Below are positions 1-9,278 of a DNA stretch of 41,297 nucleotides, piece by piece. Each line of letters begins with the position of its first letter. Within the stretch, counting starts at the first letter, position 1. Source of the stretch: Pseudonocardia sp. N23. GTDB taxonomy: Bacteria; Actinomycetota; Actinomycetes; Mycobacteriales; Pseudonocardiaceae. The notes under the pieces are model-generated. The model saw only the letters and a list, made by a program, of their open reading frames with translations, had not been told where the DNA came from and did no database searches. Location of the stretch: contig NZ_BEGX01000063.1 in assembly GCF_002583555.1 (NCBI RefSeq), positions 1 through 41,297 of the forward strand, written 5' to 3'. The translations under genes and the position numbers were made by a program.

Positions 1-1
1 G

Positions 2-76
2 GGCGAGCAGTCGATGACCGACCGGATCGTCGAGGCCTGCCAGACCCTCAAGTCGGTCGGGCGCACCCTGCGCTGA
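2..76 (+). CDS. fba: class II fructose-bisphosphate aldolase, C-terminal end only
   Basis: Only the last 24 codons and the stop are in the window; the gene begins upstream. The peptide (GEQSMTDRIVEACQTLKSVG, then RTLR) resembles the conserved C-terminal helix of actinobacterial class II aldolases, which cleave fructose 1,6-bisphosphate in glycolysis and gluconeogenesis. The next gene encodes DUF3151, which lies close to fba in mycobacteria, and this supports the call. The catalytic zinc-binding part cannot be seen, so the identification rests on the tail sequence and gene order. Confidence 0.7.
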   Translation, partial: GEQSMTDRIVEACQTLKSVGRTLR

Positions 77-110
77 CGGGTCGCCGGGGGCCCGGGGCAG
101 GATTGGCGTC

Positions 111-521
111 ATGACCCATGGCAACCTGCTCGGCCCCGAACCCACCCGGCTTCCCGTCGACCCGGCGGTGGCCGAGCTGGAGGGCGGCGCGGACCCCAAG
201 GGTGTGGCCGCCGCACGTCCCGCCTCGACCATCGCGTGGGCGACCCTCGCCGAGGGCGCCCTCGCCGCCGGTGAGCCGGTGACGGCGTACGCCTACGCCC
301 GCACCGGCTACCACCGCGGACTCGACCAGCTGCGCCGCAACGGCTGGAAGGGCTTCGGCCCGATCCCGTGGTCGCACGGGCCCAACCGCGGCTTCCTCCG
401 TGCCCTCGCCGCGCTGCAGCGGGCATCGGAGGCGATCGGTGAGACGGACGAGGTCGAGCGCATCCGCACCTTCCTGGCCGACTCCGACCCGGCCGCCGCG
501 GGCGAGCTCGGCCTGTCCTGA
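111..521 (+). CDS. DUF3151 family protein
   Basis: A 136-residue soluble protein of the DUF3151 family, whose function is unknown. The central segment AYAYARTGYHRGLDQLRRNG, followed by WKGFGPIPWSHGPNRGFLRA, is the conserved core of the family and strongly resembles mycobacterial Rv0360c. It looks helical, like a TPR or hemerythrin-type bundle. The ATG start has a purine-rich ribosome site (GGCAGGA) about 10 bases upstream. The gene follows fba in the same direction, as in related genomes, so a link to central carbon metabolism is possible but unproven. A very strong GC hairpin begins 12 bases after the stop codon. Confidence 0.9.
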   Translation: MTHGNLLGPEPTRLPVDPAVAELEGGADPKGVAAARPASTIAWATLAEGALAAGEPVTAYAYARTGYHRGLDQLRRNGWKGFGPIPWSHGPNRGFLRALAALQRASEAIGETDEVERIRTFLADSDPAAAGELGLS

Positions 522-754
522 ACGACCCCGCGGCGCCGGGCGGTCCCGGCCGCCCGGCGCGGCGCGACCGGTTCGCCCGCAGGCGGGCCCGCGCCGCGAC
601 CGTCGATGTCCTGTGCGCCGCCCCCGCGGCCGACGAGCCCGGCACGTCCGAACAGGTCACGCTCGCGCAGGTCCGTTCCCTCGCCACCGACCTGCTCCAG
701 GCCACCGGCCTCACCCGTCCCGAGGCGCTCGCCGTCGTCCGCTCCCCGGGCTGA
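518..754 (+). CDS. possible small hypothetical protein with a CTG start
   Basis: A 78-codon open frame begins with CTG overlapping the DUF3151 stop codon and ends with TGA at 752-754. No ATG, GTG or TTG is available in this frame. The first third is low-complexity Arg/Pro/Ala. The second half (VTLAQVRSLATDLLQATGLT) looks like a short amphipathic helical protein. A strong hairpin at 533-560 argues against translation of the 5' part. I do not recognise a family, so this is recorded only as a possibility. Confidence 0.25.
   Translation: MNDPAAPGGPGRPARRDRFARRRARAATVDVLCAAPAADEPGTSEQVTLAQVRSLATDLLQATGLTRPEALAVVRSPG
533..560 (+). terminator. 11-bp perfect stem-loop after DUF3151
   Basis: The arms GCGCCGGGCGG (533-543) and CCGCCCGGCGC (550-560) pair perfectly around a six-base loop, 12 bases after the DUF3151 stop. 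There is no T-tract, which is common for actinobacterial terminator-like hairpins. The hairpin lies inside a possible small ORF (518-754), so one of the two interpretations is probably wrong. Confidence 0.45.
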
Positions 755-864
755 CGCAGGTCCGTCCGGTGCCCGGGAACGCCCCGATTCCCCCGGACGT
801 TCCCCGGACGGCGCTCGCGCCGCCGCACCGGGACATGTGACCGTCGACGGGTCGTTCCACGCCG

Positions 865-880
865 GTGACCCGTCGGTCAC
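865..880. promoter_or_regulatory. inverted repeat upstream of the acyltransferase gene
   Basis: GTGACC and GGTCAC are separated by CGTC about 80 bases upstream of the acyltransferase start, in the 204-base gap after 754. The eight-base gap between GTGA and TCAC differs from the six-base gap of Crp sites. It could be an operator for another dimeric regulator. Nothing else in the gap is recognisable. Confidence 0.3.
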
Positions 881-958
881 GATGCGTGGGGGAGAATGTA
901 TCGGGCGGCGACGCCGATGTCGGGGATCCGTCGACTCCTGGGGAGAGGTCGAACAGCA

Positions 959-1630
959 GTGCAGTTCCTGATCAGGTGGATCATCCGTCCGCTCGCGATG
1001 CTCCTGTGGCGCCCGAAGGCCGAAGGCATCGAGGGGGTGCCCGCCACCGGACCGGTGATCTTCGCGTCCAACCACCGGGCGGCCGTCGACACCGCGGTCA
1101 TCCCGCTCGTCGCGCCCCGCCCCGTCGCGTTCCTGGCCAAGGCCGAGTACTTCACCGGCCACAGCCTCAAGAGCCGCTTCGGCGCCCGGTTCCTCTCCGC
1201 GCTCGGCTACGTCCCGGTCGAGCGCGGCAACGCCAAGGCGGGCCTCGCCGCCCTCGACGCCGGCCGCGGCGTCCTCGAGGCCGGTGGCGCCTTCGGCATC
1301 TACCCCGAGGGCACCCGCTCCCTCGACGGCCGCCTGCACCGCGGCCACACCGGCGTCGCGACGCTCGCGCTGACCACCGGCGCCGTCGTCGTCCCCGTCG
1401 GCCTCCTGGGCACCGAGAAGGTGCAGCCGGTCGGGGTGCGGATCCCGCGGATCGCGCCCGTCACCGTGCGTTTCGGGGCGCCGCTGGACTTCTCCCGCTA
1501 CGAGGGCCTCGAGAACTCGCCCGCGATCCGCCGCGCCGTCACCGACGAGATCATGGACGCGATCGCGCAGCTCAGCGAGCAGGAGTACGTCGACTCCTAC
1601 CACCGCCGCCCCGACGCCCAGGCTGCCTGA
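959..1630 (+). CDS. PlsC-type 1-acyl-sn-glycerol-3-phosphate acyltransferase
   Basis: A 223-residue lysophospholipid acyltransferase of the PlsC/LPLAT family, predicted to move an acyl group to lysophosphatidic acid at the inner face of the membrane. Motif I is the catalytic NHRAAVD (HX4D) near residues 37-43. The substrate-binding motif YPEGTRS is near residues 120-126. A hydrophobic N-terminal segment (FLIRWIIRPLAMLLW) may associate with the membrane. The GTG start at 959 is chosen because GGGAGAGG lies 10 bases upstream; the frame stays open upstream but without family similarity. The size is typical. The gene appears monocistronic, and nothing in the context fixes whether it makes membrane phospholipid or another acyl lipid. 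Confidence 0.88.
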   Translation: MQFLIRWIIRPLAMLLWRPKAEGIEGVPATGPVIFASNHRAAVDTAVIPLVAPRPVAFLAKAEYFTGHSLKSRFGARFLSALGYVPVERGNAKAGLAALDAGRGVLEAGGAFGIYPEGTRSLDGRLHRGHTGVATLALTTGAVVVPVGLLGTEKVQPVGVRIPRIAPVTVRFGAPLDFSRYEGLENSPAIRRAVTDEIMDAIAQLSEQEYVDSYHRRPDAQAA

Positions 1631-1671
1631 CGCCCAGGGCGTGCCGGTGTGCCGCCAGCCGTGATCGACGA

Positions 1672-1724
1672 TTGACAACGATGTGATCGGTGCGGGAACC
1701 TCAGCGCCACGATTCCGATCGGAA
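1672..1724 (+). promoter_or_regulatory. candidate promoter and operator for the ABC/MOSC operon
   Basis: A perfect TTGACA hexamer lies at 1672-1677. The -10 is weak: GAACCT at 1696-1701 after 18 bases. A perfect 12-bp palindrome TTCCGATCGGAA (1713-1724) sits just downstream of the expected transcription start, where a repressor could act. The gap 1631-2024 is less GC-rich than its surroundings and also holds a short ORF with a strong ribosome site at 1752. Confidence 0.4.
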
Positions 1725-1751
1725 ACGTCGCCGAGCAGCAGGAGGATCGTC

Positions 1752-1817
1752 GTGGACGTCGGCCGCGTTGCGGGCGCATGGCTCGCACCCTCCAGCCACG
1801 GCCCTTCGGTCGGTTAG
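1752..1817 (+). CDS. possible 21-residue leader peptide
   Basis: A GTG codon six bases after a strong GGAGG ribosome site opens a 21-codon ORF ending in TAG, about 200 bases upstream of the transporter operon. The peptide begins VDVGRVAGAW. This faintly resembles the VD-x-x-RVAG segment of short leader peptides found before some actinobacterial sulfur genes, but there is no cysteine. It may be a regulatory upstream ORF, or the ribosome site may be coincidental. Confidence 0.3.
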   Translation: MDVGRVAGAWLAPSSHGPSVG

Positions 1818-2024
1818 CTGCTCCACTCCTATCGCACTTCCGCGCGCCCGCACATCGGATCATCACCGGTGTTCTTTCTGCTCGCGCTGAGCTGCTGATC
1901 ATTTTCTCCGTTCCGCCTGACCCGGACCCGCTGCCTTCACAGCCGGCCTCGGGACAGCCGGATCGTGCGCGACGCCCTCGCGAGCGCAATCGCCGTCCGG
2001 CGGCACCAGAGAAATGAGTCCAGG

Positions 2025-2945
2025 GTGAATACCGGTACCGATCGTGTTCCCATTACGCCCGTCTCGGTCGAGCCCGCACGACTACGGCCGCGGTCCCATC
2101 CGCGGTGGGGCGTGCGACTGCTCGGTGTGGTGTTGCTGGGGCTGCTCGTGGCGGTCCTCGTCGGCATCGCGGGCAACGACAAGCTGCGCTGGCACGTCGT
2201 CGGCGAGTACCTGTTCAATCCGGCCATCCTCGCGGGCGTGCTCGTCACGCTCGAGCTGGCGGTGCTGAGCCAGCTGATCGCGATCGTGCTCGGCGGCGTG
2301 GCGGCGTACTGGATGCAGTCGGGAAACCCGGTGCTCAAAGCCCTCAGCGGGGGCTACATCTGGTTCTTCCGCGGAACGCCGATCCTCGTCCAGCTTCTTT
2401 TCTGGTACAACCTTGCGCTGCTTCTCCCGACGATCCGGATCGGGATACCGTTCACCGGACTCGGCGCCGAGTGGACTACGAACACGCTGATCACGGGATT
2501 CACGGCCGCGCTGTTGGGGCTCAGCTTCAACGAGGGCGCCTATATGGCAGAGGTCGTGCGGGCCGGCATCCTCTCGGTCCCCCGCGGCCAGACGGAAGCG
2601 GCCCTGAGCATCGGAATGCGTCGCAACGAGGCATTACGAAGAATCGTCGTGCCGCAGACGATCCGCGTCATCATCCCGCCGACCGGGAACCAGTTCATCA
2701 CGCTCATCAAGGGCAGCTCGCTGGTCGCCGTGATCGGTGGTGGAGACCTGCTGACCCGCGCCCAGTTCATCTACGGCCAGACGTACGAGGTCATTCCGTT
2801 GCTGATCGTCGCCTGCATCTGGTACCTGCTCATCGTCTCGGTCGCGAGCATCGGCCAGTACTTCCTGGAGCGCAGGTTCGACTACGAGTCCCGCTCGGGC
2901 CGGGTGACCGCCGCACGCACCCGGCTGACGGCGAGCTTCCGGTGA
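2025..2945 (+). CDS. polar amino-acid-type ABC transporter permease (HisM/GlnP family)
   Basis: A 306-residue inner-membrane permease for a small polar substrate, probably an amino acid or amino-acid-like compound. It starts with a charged 25-residue N-terminal tail, has about six hydrophobic segments, and carries the EAA-type loop (GQTEAALSIGMRRNEALRRI) that contacts the ATPase. The segment GTPILVQLLFWYN is characteristic of the HisM/GlnP family. I chose GTG 2025 over the upstream GTG 1965 because it removes a non-conserved Arg-rich leader, but its ribosome site is weak. It is the first gene of a tightly packed operon, and the ATPase gene overlaps its stop by four bases. No second permease is encoded, so it probably acts as a homodimer. 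The substrate is unknown. Confidence 0.9.
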   Translation: MNTGTDRVPITPVSVEPARLRPRSHPRWGVRLLGVVLLGLLVAVLVGIAGNDKLRWHVVGEYLFNPAILAGVLVTLELAVLSQLIAIVLGGVAAYWMQSGNPVLKALSGGYIWFFRGTPILVQLLFWYNLALLLPTIRIGIPFTGLGAEWTTNTLITGFTAALLGLSFNEGAYMAEVVRAGILSVPRGQTEAALSIGMRRNEALRRIVVPQTIRVIIPPTGNQFITLIKGSSLVAVIGGGDLLTRAQFIYGQTYEVIPLLIVACIWYLLIVSVASIGQYFLERRFDYESRSGRVTAARTRLTASFR

Positions 2946-3763
2946 GCGCCACCGCACCGGGGCCCGGAAGCGACCTCGCGCCGGGCGCACCCGCGGACGA
3001 ACCGCTGCTGCGCATCGTCGACGTCCACAAATGGTTCGCTGAGACCCATGTGCTGCGTGGCATCGACCTGGTCGTCAACGCGGGCGAGATCGTCGCACTG
3101 ATCGGCCCCTCCGGGTCGGGCAAGAGCACCCTGCTGCGCTGCATCAATCACCTCGAGGAACGTGACGCCGGCACCGTGCACATCGACGGCCGGCTCGTCG
3201 GGTTCGAGATGCAGCGCGGCGTCCTGTACCGGCAGCGCGAACGCGCCCTCGCCCGCGAGCGCCAGCGGATGGGCATGGTCTTCCAGCACTTCAACCTGTT
3301 CGCCCACATGACCGCCGCGCAGAACGTGGCCTACGGGCAGTACCGGGTGCTGCGGCGCTCGCGTGCCGAGGCGCGGCGAACGGCTGCCGAACTGCTGGAT
3401 CGCGTCGGTCTGGGCGACAAGCTCGACGCCTATCCTGCGCAGCTCTCCGGTGGCCAACAGCAGCGGGTGGCGATCGCCCGATCGCTGGCGCTCGACCCTG
3501 CGCTGCTGCTCTTCGACGAACCGACCAGCGCCCTGGATGCCGAGCTCGTCGGAGAGGTACTGGCCGTCATCCGTGACCTGGCGGAACAGGGGATGACGAT
3601 GGTGATCGTCACCCACGAGATCTCGTTCGCCCGAGAGGTGGCAGACGTCGTCGCCTTCATGGCCGACGGCCGGATCGTCGAGCGCGGCACTGCAGCAGCG
3701 GTGATCGACTCGCCGAGCCATCCGCGCACCATCGGGTTCCTGCGAAGGATCAACTCTGCGTGA
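2942..3763 (+). CDS. polar amino-acid-type ABC transporter ATP-binding protein
   Basis: A 273-residue ATPase that would power the permease encoded just upstream. The Walker A motif GPSGSGKST is at residues 55-63. The Q-loop lies in VFQHFNLF. The ABC signature LSGGQQQR is at 168-175, and Walker B LLLFDEP at 188-194 is followed by the D-loop SALD and the switch histidine in TMVIVTHE. It belongs to the GlnQ/HisP subfamily and has an Arg-rich insertion (about residues 91-108) between the Walker A region and the Q-loop. A short Pro/Ala-rich N-terminal extension precedes the domain. The GTG start overlaps the permease stop as GTGA, which indicates translational coupling. The lipoprotein gene overlaps its own stop in the same way. 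Confidence 0.93.
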   Translation: MSATAPGPGSDLAPGAPADEPLLRIVDVHKWFAETHVLRGIDLVVNAGEIVALIGPSGSGKSTLLRCINHLEERDAGTVHIDGRLVGFEMQRGVLYRQRERALARERQRMGMVFQHFNLFAHMTAAQNVAYGQYRVLRRSRAEARRTAAELLDRVGLGDKLDAYPAQLSGGQQQRVAIARSLALDPALLLFDEPTSALDAELVGEVLAVIRDLAEQGMTMVIVTHEISFAREVADVVAFMADGRIVERGTAAAVIDSPSHPRTIGFLRRINSA

Positions 3764-4737
3764 ATTCCGTCCGTCGGCACAGCGAAAGGCTTCGGAGAAT
3801 GCTCACCAGAACCTCCCGGATGGTCCGTCGAACGGGTGCCGTGGGATCGGCCCTCGTTCTCGCACTCATCCTGTCCGCATGCTCGGGCGGCAACGCCGCG
3901 AACGAGTCGACGAATTCGACTCCGACCGGAACCGTGCAGTCGCCGGCCGCGCTGCCCGACGACATCGGGAAGCGCGGGACGTTGCGTGTCGGAATCGCCC
4001 CGGACTTCGCTCCCGCAGAGTTCTACAAGCCGGGGACGAAAGAGATCGTCGGTTACGACCCCGACCTCATCACGGCGATCGCGGGTGCGCTCGGACTGCG
4101 TACCGAGTTCGTCCCGGTGGGATACGACGGGCTGATCCCGGGGCTTCAGGCCGACCGGTTCGACGTGGTCATGTCGGGTCTCACCGACACCGCCGAACGA
4201 CAGAAGGTCGTCAGTTTCGTCGACTACATGAAGCACTACCAGGTGTTCGTCGTGCTCGCCGACAACAAGGCGGGCGTCTCGGGGGACATGCTCACCGTCT
4301 GCGGGAAGCGGCTCGCGACCGAGAACGGGTCCACGACCGTCGACTACGCGAAGACCGTGGCCGACAAGTGCCGTGCGGCGGGGAGAGCCGAACCCGTTGT
4401 GACCACCTTCGCCGACCAGACCGCCAGCACCCTGGCCCTGCGCTCCGACCGGGTCGACGTCGCGTTCCGCTCACCGCTCGCGGTGCCGGAACTGCAGAAG
4501 GCCACCGACAACGCGTTCCGGACGTTCAAGGTCGACGGAATCCCGACGGTGCTGCTCGGGATCGCCACGATCAAGGACGACACCGTTCTCCTGGACGCGC
4601 TGCTGGCAGGTCTGAAGTCGATCCAGGCCGACGGGAAGTACCACCGCATCATGAGTGGGTGGGGGGTCTCCGACGTCGAGTTCGACAAGCCGGGGATCAA
4701 CCTCGCGACGACCGACCCCAGCGCCGTGCCGGCCTGA
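3760..4737 (+). CDS. ABC transporter solute-binding lipoprotein (SBP family 3)
   Basis: A 325-residue extracellular solute receptor for the importer encoded at 2025-3763. The N-terminus is a long Arg-rich signal peptide ending in the lipobox LSAC, so the mature protein should be lipid-anchored outside the membrane. The body has family-3 hallmarks: RGTLRVGIAPDFAPAEFY, then VGYDPDLITAIAGALG, DVVMSGLTDTAERQKVVSF and the late segment YHRIMSGWGV. The GTG start overlaps the ATPase stop as GTGA, with AAGGA about 10 bases upstream; an internal ATG at 3799 would give a shorter signal peptide. The linker after the cysteine is Ser/Thr/Asn-rich. The family binds amino acids and analogues, but the ligand cannot be read from the sequence. 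Confidence 0.9.
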   Translation: MNSVRRHSERLRRMLTRTSRMVRRTGAVGSALVLALILSACSGGNAANESTNSTPTGTVQSPAALPDDIGKRGTLRVGIAPDFAPAEFYKPGTKEIVGYDPDLITAIAGALGLRTEFVPVGYDGLIPGLQADRFDVVMSGLTDTAERQKVVSFVDYMKHYQVFVVLADNKAGVSGDMLTVCGKRLATENGSTTVDYAKTVADKCRAAGRAEPVVTTFADQTASTLALRSDRVDVAFRSPLAVPELQKATDNAFRTFKVDGIPTVLLGIATIKDDTVLLDALLAGLKSIQADGKYHRIMSGWGVSDVEFDKPGINLATTDPSAVPA

Positions 4738-4771
4738 CGGGCGACCGGGAGAAGGGCGAGGCATCCGCACC

Positions 4772-5587
4772 GTGCTGTTCGTGTCGAGGCTGCTGACCAC
4801 ACCGGTGAAAGGCACCAGAATCGTCGAGCGCCGAACCCTCGAGCTCGGCCTGGGCGGGGCCGCGAGCGACCGGTTGTTCTATCTCGTCGATGACCGGGGG
4901 CGAGTGGTCAACGGTCGCCAGCACGGGCCGCTCGCCGAGATCGGCAGCCGTTTCGACCCCGCGGATGGACGGCTGACCCTCACCTTCCCCGGCGGGGAGA
5001 CCGTCGCCGCGCCGGTGCGCGTCGGCGGCGAGCAGGTGAGGACCGACTTCTTCAGCCACGACACCATGGGTGAGGTCGTCGACGGCCCGTTCGCCGCCGC
5101 GCTGACCCGGCACGCCGGTCGGGACCTCCGCCTCGTGCGCGTCGTCGAACCGGGCGCAGGAAGCGACCGGCACCCGCTGAGCATCGTCTCCTCGGCGTCG
5201 CTCGACTTCCTGCGCACCCGTAGCGAGGACGCGCTCGAGGTGGACGCCCGGCGGTTCCGGATGCTCATCGAGGTCAGCGGATGCCGGCCCCACGAGGAGG
5301 ACACCTGGACCGGCGGAGTCCTGCGCGGCGGCACCGTCGCGCTCCGGGTGCTGGAGACGGTGCCCCGGTGCTCCGTCGTCAGGCAGGACCCCGCAACGGG
5401 CCTGCGCAGCTTCGACGCGCTCCGCGCCCTGCTGGAGTACCGCAAGAGCCGTGACAGCCGGTACCGATGGCCGGTCGTCCAGCCGCCCGAGGCCAGGCAG
5501 ATCATGTTCGGCGTCTATGCCGTGGTCGAACAGCCGGGAACCCTGTCGCTCGGGGACGAGATCGAGTTCGCGGCGGCCGACCTGTGA
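4772..5587 (+). CDS. MOSC-domain protein 1
   Basis: A 271-residue protein with an N-terminal beta-barrel domain (TTPVKGTRI, then SDRLFYLVDDRGRVVNGRQ) followed by a MOSC domain. The MOSC part shows RFRMLIEVSGCRPHEEDTW and PRCSVVRQDPATG, including the cysteine usually proposed to carry sulfur. MOSC domains occur in molybdenum-cofactor sulfurases, mARC and YiiM/YcbX proteins, where they bind Moco or act on N-hydroxylated or sulfur compounds. No sulfurase (NifS-like) domain is attached. GTG 4772 follows a GAGAAGGG ribosome site; a second GTG at 4781 is possible. It lies 34 bases after the transporter lipoprotein and is paralogous to the next gene. The role is probably catalytic modification of the imported compound, but this is inference. 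Confidence 0.85.
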   Translation: MLFVSRLLTTPVKGTRIVERRTLELGLGGAASDRLFYLVDDRGRVVNGRQHGPLAEIGSRFDPADGRLTLTFPGGETVAAPVRVGGEQVRTDFFSHDTMGEVVDGPFAAALTRHAGRDLRLVRVVEPGAGSDRHPLSIVSSASLDFLRTRSEDALEVDARRFRMLIEVSGCRPHEEDTWTGGVLRGGTVALRVLETVPRCSVVRQDPATGLRSFDALRALLEYRKSRDSRYRWPVVQPPEARQIMFGVYAVVEQPGTLSLGDEIEFAAADL

Positions 5588-6384
5588 TGTTCGTCAACCA
5601 CATCCAGTCGACACCGCTCAAAGGCACGCGGCTGCACACACTGTGGCGGTCCGCCGTGTCCGAGCACGGGCTGGTCGACGACCGGCTGTTCCACCTGGTC
5701 GACGACGACGGCAGGCTCGTGAACGGCCGCCGGTACGGCCCACTGGTGCGGCTGCAGGCCACCTACGACCGGGACCGCGACGAGCTCGGCGTCGCCGTCC
5801 CCGGCCGCGGTGTGGTCACCGGCCGGGCCGACCGGCTCGGTGAGGCCGTCTCCACGCGGTTCTTCGACCATGATGTGCAGGGCCGGCTCCTCCACGGCCC
5901 GTGGGCCGCCGCCCTCAGCGCCTACGCGGGCCGCGGGCTGCACGTTGTGCGGGTCGTGCGGCCGTCGTTCGGCGTCGACAAGCACCCCGTCACCCTCGTG
6001 TCCGCCGCGACCCTGGACTGGGTGCGGCTGCGCCTCGGAGCGCCTCCCTGCATCGACCGCCGGGCCGCGCGGATGAGCATCGAGATCGGCGGGTGCCGTC
6101 CCCGCGAGGAGGAGACCTGGGTCGGCCGGGACCTGCGGATCGGGGACGCGGTCGTGCACATCGTCGGCCTCGTCCCGAGATGTGTCGTCACCCAGCAGGA
6201 CCCCGCCACCGGCGCGCACTCCTGGAACACCATGCGGGCCCTGCTCGACGGGCGGCCGCCCCCGCCCGACGGAACACCTCACAAACCCCTGCTCGGCGTC
6301 CACGCCGTCGTCGTCACCCCGGGAACCGTCGTCGTCGGAGCCCCCGTCGACGACCCCACCGACCCACAGGAGAACCCACGATGA
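5587..6384 (+). CDS. MOSC-domain protein 2
   Basis: A 265-residue paralogue of the preceding protein with the same layout: STPLKGTRL, then DDRLFHLVDDDGRLVNGRR, then MSIEIGGCRPREEETWVG and PRCVVTQQDPATG. Both MOSC cysteine positions of its neighbour are kept, so neither copy looks decayed. The ATG shares one base with the upstream stop (TGATG), so the two are probably made in equal amounts and may form a heterodimer. The central segments differ between the copies, which suggests an old duplication with divided roles. The downstream DUF3830 gene overlaps its stop as ATGA. The function beyond the MOSC fold is unknown. Confidence 0.84.
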   Translation: MFVNHIQSTPLKGTRLHTLWRSAVSEHGLVDDRLFHLVDDDGRLVNGRRYGPLVRLQATYDRDRDELGVAVPGRGVVTGRADRLGEAVSTRFFDHDVQGRLLHGPWAAALSAYAGRGLHVVRVVRPSFGVDKHPVTLVSAATLDWVRLRLGAPPCIDRRAARMSIEIGGCRPREEETWVGRDLRIGDAVVHIVGLVPRCVVTQQDPATGAHSWNTMRALLDGRPPPPDGTPHKPLLGVHAVVVTPGTVVVGAPVDDPTDPQENPR

Positions 6385-6869
6385 GCAGCAGCACCCGCAC
6401 CGTCGCGATCGACCTCACCTGGGCGGGGGTGACGGTGCACGCCGACCTGCTCGACGGCCGCGCCCCCGCCACCTGTGCAGCGGTCTGGGAGCTCGCCGGG
6501 CGCGAGGTCCCGCTCGAGGCCTGCCACGCCATCTTCAGCGGCCGCGAGCTCGGCATGCACGTGCCCGTGGACGTCGCGCGCGACATCGAGATCTTCGACG
6601 GGATCCCTCCCGAGAACCACAGCGCCTTTCCCGCTCCGGGTGATGTGATGTACCAGTTCTGCCCGTCGCGCCAGTTCGGCGGGTTCGAGGGCGACGTCTA
6701 CGACATCTCCCTCTGCTACGGCCCCGACACCCGCCTGCTGATGCCATGGGGCTGGTCACCGGCCAACCGCTTCGCCTCGGTCCACTACGCCGACCGGGAC
6801 ACGCTCGCCGAGGTCGGCAGCGGCATGGTCCGCCGCGGCGTCGAGGAGCTGGTCTTCCGCCGGACGTGA
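6381..6869 (+). CDS. DUF3830 family protein (cyclophilin-like fold)
   Basis: A 162-residue protein of the DUF3830 family, thought to have a cyclophilin-like beta-barrel. Family features visible are ADLLDGRAPATCAAVWE near the N-terminus, ACHAIFSGRELG, ENHSAFPAPGDVMYQFCPSR in the middle and the acidic C-terminal half with MPWGWSPANRFA. The biochemical function is unknown. It is the last gene of the transporter/MOSC operon, with an ATGA overlap to MOSC 2 and an AGGAG ribosome site just before the start. Its presence here suggests it binds or processes the same imported compound. The convergent next gene ends six bases downstream, leaving no room for a terminator. Confidence 0.8.
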   Translation: MSSSTRTVAIDLTWAGVTVHADLLDGRAPATCAAVWELAGREVPLEACHAIFSGRELGMHVPVDVARDIEIFDGIPPENHSAFPAPGDVMYQFCPSRQFGGFEGDVYDISLCYGPDTRLLMPWGWSPANRFASVHYADRDTLAEVGSGMVRRGVEELVFRRT

Positions 6870-8942
<2,073 letters not shown>

Positions 8943-9278
8943 GCCTTCGGCCCCGCAGGTCGTCGGTGGGACATGGGCGTCAGAGGTGGCGTCCGCGTCC
9001 CGGGAACGGCGATCACCCCGGCCCCTGGTCTGCCCTCGCCGCGCGGCGTCTCGGCTGCTCCCGCACCCCGTCCAGCCCCTGCACCCCTTGCAGCGGGTGC
9101 GGGGGGCCCGAAGCGAGTGCAGGGCAGGGGCTTCACCCGCACGTCGTACATGCGGCAGCCGGTCACCCCGCGCCCACGCACACCGCCGCCGACGGCACAC
9201 GTTCTGCCCGCACGGCGCGTGGCCGCCTGCGTGCTCGAGCGGAACGCTCGTGGCGCGACGGCGCACCAGCTCGGTCGG
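8943..9278. other. non-coding gap between purA and marP
   Basis: A 336-base tail-to-tail gap at the point where the purA-type and Rv3671c-type gene neighbourhoods meet. It contains the 44-bp interspersed repeat at 9079-9122. No convincing gene is present: ORFs crossing it are GC-driven and resemble no family. No terminator with a T-tract is visible. Confidence 0.6.
9079..9122 (-). repeat. 44-bp interspersed repeat, copy A
   Basis: Read on the minus strand it starts CTGCACTCGCTTCGGGCCCC and continues with CCGCACCCGCTGCAAGGGG and TGCAG. It aligns without gaps along its length to 29027-29070 on the plus strand. Internal complementary arms (CTGCACCCCTTGCAG-like) give it a palindromic character. 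Both copies are intergenic. Confidence 0.6.

Noticed and set aside
865..880. A Crp binding site upstream of the acyltransferase gene
   Set aside because: GTGA and TCAC are eight bases apart rather than six, so it is kept only as an unassigned inverted repeat.
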